64,000 bases of DNA, taken from Lachnospiraceae bacterium AM48-27BH (GTDB lineage Bacteria > Bacillota > Clostridia > Lachnospirales > Lachnospiraceae). Shown in pieces: positions 61,165 to 64,000 of this stretch. The notes under the pieces are model-generated. The model searched no databases, was not told the DNA's origin, and worked only from the letters and a program-made list of their open reading frames with translations. The stretch lies in assembly GCA_003478355.1 (NCBI GenBank), contig QUFC01000005.1, forward strand, positions 62,001 through 126,000, given 5' to 3'. Every line of letters begins with the position of its first letter. Within the stretch, counting starts at the first letter, position 1. A program made the translations under genes and the position numbers.

Positions 61165-61878
61165 ATGCGAGAATACAAGAATTTCTGGGATAGAAATGCA
61201 GGCCGATATGACTGTTTTATGCAAAAAGACAGGAGAGTATACGAAAAAATGTATGAGCTGATCCGTCCTGTTGTGAAAGACAAAACGGTGCTGGAATTGG
61301 CCACCGGAACGGGGCTGATCGCCAAGAACATCGTAAACGCGGCGGTACATATCGAGGCGACGGATGCCTCTTCGGAGATGATTACAGAGGCAAAGAGGAA
61401 TAATCACTCTGTGAAGCTGTACTTTTCCGTGCAGGATATGTTCTCACTGCCCTATGCAGACAAGTCTTTTGATGTGGTGATCGTATCCAATGCACTGCAC
61501 ATTGTAGCGCTTCCGGAAAAGGCTCTTGCCGAAATCCGACGGGTGCTGAAGGATGACGGTGTGCTGATTGCGCCCACCTTTACACATGCAGAAAACTCAT
61601 TTTCCGGCAAGGTCAAAGCATTTTTCATGAAGCTGGCAGGCTTTCCTCTCCATAACAAGTGGACGAATGAGGAATATCTGAGCTTCCTGCAACAGAACGG
61701 CTGGACGGTGCGAAAAAGTGCTGTACTAAAGGCATCCTTTCCGCTGACCTATGCGGAATGTGTGAAAACACCCGCAAGCCTCCACGGTGTACTGCAAGGG
61801 GCAGAAATATGTCAGCAAGGCGGACGGGGTCCGTCAGGTGGAAGAATACTTGAGATCGCAGGGAGTAGGATATCTTGA
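61165..61878 (+). CDS. Class I SAM-dependent methyltransferase with an aberrant C-terminus
   Basis: A 237-residue protein. Motif I is VLELATGTGLIAKNI, then IEATDASSEMI, YADKSFDVVIVSNALHI and EIRRVLKDDGVLIAP, the UbiE-like set. The family-like part ends near PLTYAECVK. The last 35 or so residues (glycine/proline-rich) come from another sequence read in a foreign frame, so the gene was probably fused to debris by a deletion. The ATG at 61165 with AAAGGA upstream is chosen over 61156. It probably remains functional. Confidence 0.78.
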   Translation: MREYKNFWDRNAGRYDCFMQKDRRVYEKMYELIRPVVKDKTVLELATGTGLIAKNIVNAAVHIEATDASSEMITEAKRNNHSVKLYFSVQDMFSLPYADKSFDVVIVSNALHIVALPEKALAEIRRVLKDDGVLIAPTFTHAENSFSGKVKAFFMKLAGFPLHNKWTNEEYLSFLQQNGWTVRKSAVLKASFPLTYAECVKTPASLHGVLQGAEICQQGGRGPSGGRILEIAGSRIS

Positions 61879-61909
61879 ACTGGTTGTTACTCACGAAAGT
61901 GTTGTATAA
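61762..61909 (+). pseudogene. C-terminal fragment of an unidentified gene
   Basis: In the frame different from the methyltransferase, KYVSKADGVRQVEEYLRSQG, then VGYLELVVTHESVV and a stop at 61909 look like a real protein end. It has no start. It overlaps the aberrant tail of the methyltransferase gene, marking a deletion junction near 61,770. Confidence 0.45.
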
Positions 61910-62034
61910 AATAATTCCAATGATATAATGATAGCAGGTTCGCCAATCGGAGCATGTTGTGTAAATGAAAAGAGATTCCTATCATTGGTGCAGCAGTGGA
62001 ATATGATCAGATGACATGAAAAAAGTCACCGGCT

Positions 62035-62370
62035 GTCTTTGGAAAAGACGGCTTCGGAGATGGTGCAGAGGATATGCTGCAGTTTATTTTGAGACAGTGT
62101 GCGGATCGCAGCAAAACATATTATGCCGGGGGATATTCCATGGCAGGCTTATTTTCTCTGTGGGCGGCGTATCAGACAGACGCTTTTGCAGGTGTTGCGG
62201 CGGTATCACCTTCCATCTGGTTTCCAGATTTTTTACAATATATGAAGGAACATGACATTAGGACAGAATCTGTATATCTGAGTCTGGGAGACCGTGAGGA
62301 AAAAACAAGAAATCCGGTGATGGCGAAAGGATTTGCCTGGGTAATGAAAAATAATTCTGTGTGGATCTGA
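62035..62370 (+). pseudogene. Esterase-like alpha/beta hydrolase fragment
   Basis: About 110 codons: VFGKDGFGDGAEDMLQFILR, then AGGYSMAGLFSLWAAYQTDA with the GxSxG nucleophile, and SPSIWFPDF, VYLSLGDREEKTRNPVMAK. The N-terminal half is missing. After NPVMA the sequence jumps to KGFAWVMKNN, the expected very end, so an internal segment with the catalytic His is also lost. Non-functional. Confidence 0.7.
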
Positions 62371-62401
62371 TCATCAGTGTAAAAATGGAGGGGGTGTATG
62401 G

Positions 62402-62971
62402 ATGAAGTGGGCAGACGGAAAAATACGGTGTTGCTGGGCAAATCCGAAAAATGAACGATACATCTGTTATCACGATGAGGAATGGGGCGTTCCGGTGCAT
62501 GATGACCAGAAGCTATTTGAAATGCTGATATTGGAGTGTTTTCAGGCAGGATTGTCCTGGGAATGTGTTTTAAATAAGCGGGATGCATTTCGTAAAGCTT
62601 TTGATGGTTTTGACTTGGAGAAAATCTGTGCTTATCATGAGGACAAGCTGGAAATGCTGCGGAACAATCCCGAGATTATACGCAACCGCCTGAAAATACA
62701 AGCTGCCGTTATCAATGCACAGGCGTTTCGCAAAATCCAGAAGGAATACGGCAGCTTTTCAGAGTACCTCTGGCATTGGACAGACGGAAGAGTTATTCAG
62801 GAAACCGGAAAAACAAGTTCGGATTTATCCGATACCATTTCCAAAGACTTAAAAAAGTATGGCATGAAATTTGTGGGAACGACAGTAGTGTATGCTTATC
62901 TGCAGGCCATCGGTGTGATCTGGTCGCATGAGGATGAATGCTTTTGCAGCAGAGTTACAAGCTTATTATAA
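62402..62971 (+). CDS. tag: DNA-3-methyladenine glycosylase I
   Basis: A 189-residue base-excision repair glycosylase for 3-methyladenine. It has YHDEEWGVPVHDDQKLFEML, CFQAGLSWECVLNKRDAFRK, and C-terminal KYGMKFVGTTVVYAYLQAIG with SHEDEC. Zinc ligands C and H lie near both ends. It is full length, unlike the related copy at 45,983. Ribosome site GGAGGGGGTGTATGG. Confidence 0.93.
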   Translation: MKWADGKIRCCWANPKNERYICYHDEEWGVPVHDDQKLFEMLILECFQAGLSWECVLNKRDAFRKAFDGFDLEKICAYHEDKLEMLRNNPEIIRNRLKIQAAVINAQAFRKIQKEYGSFSEYLWHWTDGRVIQETGKTSSDLSDTISKDLKKYGMKFVGTTVVYAYLQAIGVIWSHEDECFCSRVTSLL

Positions 62972-63015
62972 GAAAAAATTGGTAAGTGAACGAATAGAAA
63001 AAGGAGAAATTCTAA

Positions 63016-64000
63016 ATGGAAGAAAATCAGCAGACGCCTCACAAGCGCCGAGTGCGGTATAAAGGAAAATATCCAAAGAAATTTGAAGAAAAATACAAAG
63101 AGCATCAGCCGGAGAAATACCAGGACACCATTCAGCATGTGATCGGGAAAGGAAATACACCGGCGGGCATGCACATTTCCATCATGGTAGATGAAATTCT
63201 GGATTTCTTAAAGATCCAGCCGGGAGAGACGGGATTTGATGCTACTTTAGGGTACGGTGGTCACACCAGGGCCATGCTGCAGTGCTTAAAGGGTCGCGGC
63301 CATATGTATGCTACAGATGTGGATCCGGAGGAATCAGCAAAGACGAAAAAGCGTCTGGAAGAGCAGGGCTTTGGGGAAGAGATGCTGACAATCAAATTAC
63401 AGAATTTCTGTACGATCGATGAGATTGCCAAAGAAGTAGGCGGTTTTGATTTCATTCTGGCAGATCTGGGTGTTTCTTCCATGCAGATCGATAACCCGAA
63501 GCGTGGATTTTCTTTCAAGGTAGATGGGCCTCTGGATCTGCGCCTGAATCAGCAAAAAGGAATCAGCGCGGCGGAGCGTCTGGATACCATCGGCAGAGAA
63601 GAACTGGCTGGAATGCTGTATGAGAATTCCGATGAGCCTTACTGTGAGGAGTTAGCGAGGGCAATCACGGATGAGATCCGCAAAGGCCGCCGGGTGGATA
63701 CCACCACAAGGCTGCGGGAGATCATCGAGAAGACTCTGGATTTTCTGCCGGAGAAGGAGAAGAAAGAGACGATCAAAAAGACCTGCCAGCGGGTGTTCCA
63801 GGCTCTCCGCATTGATGTGAACCAGGAATTTGAGGTACTGTATGAATTTATGGAGAAGCTGCCAGGAGCCTTAAAACCAGGTGGAAGGGCGGCGATCCTG
63901 ACCTTCCATTCCGGAGAGGACAAGCTGGTAAAAGCAGCGTTGAAGGAAGGATACCGGGCGGGTGTTTACTCAGCGTATTCTAAGGACGTGGTGCGTCCGT
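63016..64000 (+). CDS. rsmH: 16S rRNA (cytosine1402-N4)-methyltransferase, long form (partial)
   Basis: At least 328 codons are present and the frame runs off the window. SAM motif GFDATLGYGGHTRAML, acidic TDVDPEE, ADLGVSSMQIDNPKRGFSF, LDLRLN and QALRIDVNQE are RsmH signatures. It methylates N4 of C1402 in the 30S P site. A basic N-terminal extension of about 45 residues (KRRVRYKGKYPKKFEEKYKE) precedes the usual start, the mark of a longer subfamily in some Clostridia. Ribosome site AAGGAGAAATTC. Near the end the sequence reaches LTFHSGEDKLVKAALKEG. Confidence 0.93.
   Translation, partial: MEENQQTPHKRRVRYKGKYPKKFEEKYKEHQPEKYQDTIQHVIGKGNTPAGMHISIMVDEILDFLKIQPGETGFDATLGYGGHTRAMLQCLKGRGHMYATDVDPEESAKTKKRLEEQGFGEEMLTIKLQNFCTIDEIAKEVGGFDFILADLGVSSMQIDNPKRGFSFKVDGPLDLRLNQQKGISAAERLDTIGREELAGMLYENSDEPYCEELARAITDEIRKGRRVDTTTRLREIIEKTLDFLPEKEKKETIKKTCQRVFQALRIDVNQEFEVLYEFMEKLPGALKPGGRAAILTFHSGEDKLVKAALKEGYRAGVYSAYSKDVVRP

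Noticed and set aside
1..64000. tRNA or rRNA genes and complete insertion sequences
   Set aside because: I looked for cloverleaf-like stretches with CCA-type ends, rRNA motifs and transposase frames and saw none; a dedicated scan such as tRNAscan would be decisive.

Overview
The window reads as chromosome of a Gram-positive gut Clostridium relative, most likely a Lachnospiraceae. The evidence is the str-S10-spc-alpha gene order, Lachnospiraceae-type EF-G and L17 proteins with family-specific inserts, zinc-type S14, strong AGGAGG ribosome binding sites, sigma-A promoters with 17-bp spacers, and choline-binding-like wall repeat proteins. The genus cannot be fixed from the sequence alone.

Bases 1-37,250 are mostly core. 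The end of rpoC is followed by rpsL-rpsG-fusA-tuf. An inserted block of accessory genes comes next (HAD hydrolase, nanE, RpiR regulator, RNA methyltransferase, wall-binding protein, unknown membrane protein, amidohydrolase). Then comes the S10-spc-alpha superoperon from rpsJ to rplQ with secY, adk, map, infA and rpoA. Two more wall-binding proteins separate rplQ from ecfA1-ecfA2-ecfT-truA-rplM-rpsI. Several spacers inside the ribosomal operons (before rpsG, rpsJ, rplC, rplB, rpsH, rpmJ and rplQ) are long and full of inverted repeats. They look like structured, possibly autoregulatory, leader RNAs.

Bases about 37,168-54,951 are an integrated island. A 51-bp segment covering the last codons of rpsI recurs (46 of 51 identical) at 54,901-54,951. 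Each copy is followed by its own terminator, and the right copy is preceded by the C-terminal remnant of a tyrosine integrase. The cargo has a redox and metal flavour. It includes two divergent HxlR-flavin reductase pairs, LysR with a broken LysE exporter, a CGGC-ArsR-AraC operon, and an Rrf2 regulator facing an operon of three tandem class-M-like sirtuins. It also holds a shortened 3-methyladenine glycosylase, a radical SAM pair, a metal P-type ATPase with a separate HMA protein and an ArsR regulator, and an AAA ATPase-TOPRIM pair resembling known phage-defence modules.

Bases 55,020-63,000 are a second accessory stretch. It holds a frameshifted UvrA-like ABC protein, an MmcQ/YjbR protein, a TetR-controlled operon (GNAT, YoaP-like, sfsA) with a perfect 19-bp inverted-repeat operator, a methyltransferase, gene debris and an intact tag glycosylase. 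The window ends inside rsmH.

Four genes between 40 and 57 kb are each split by one missing base. No such break is seen in the 37 kb of core genes. All coordinates and motifs come from reading the sequence; no database search was possible.
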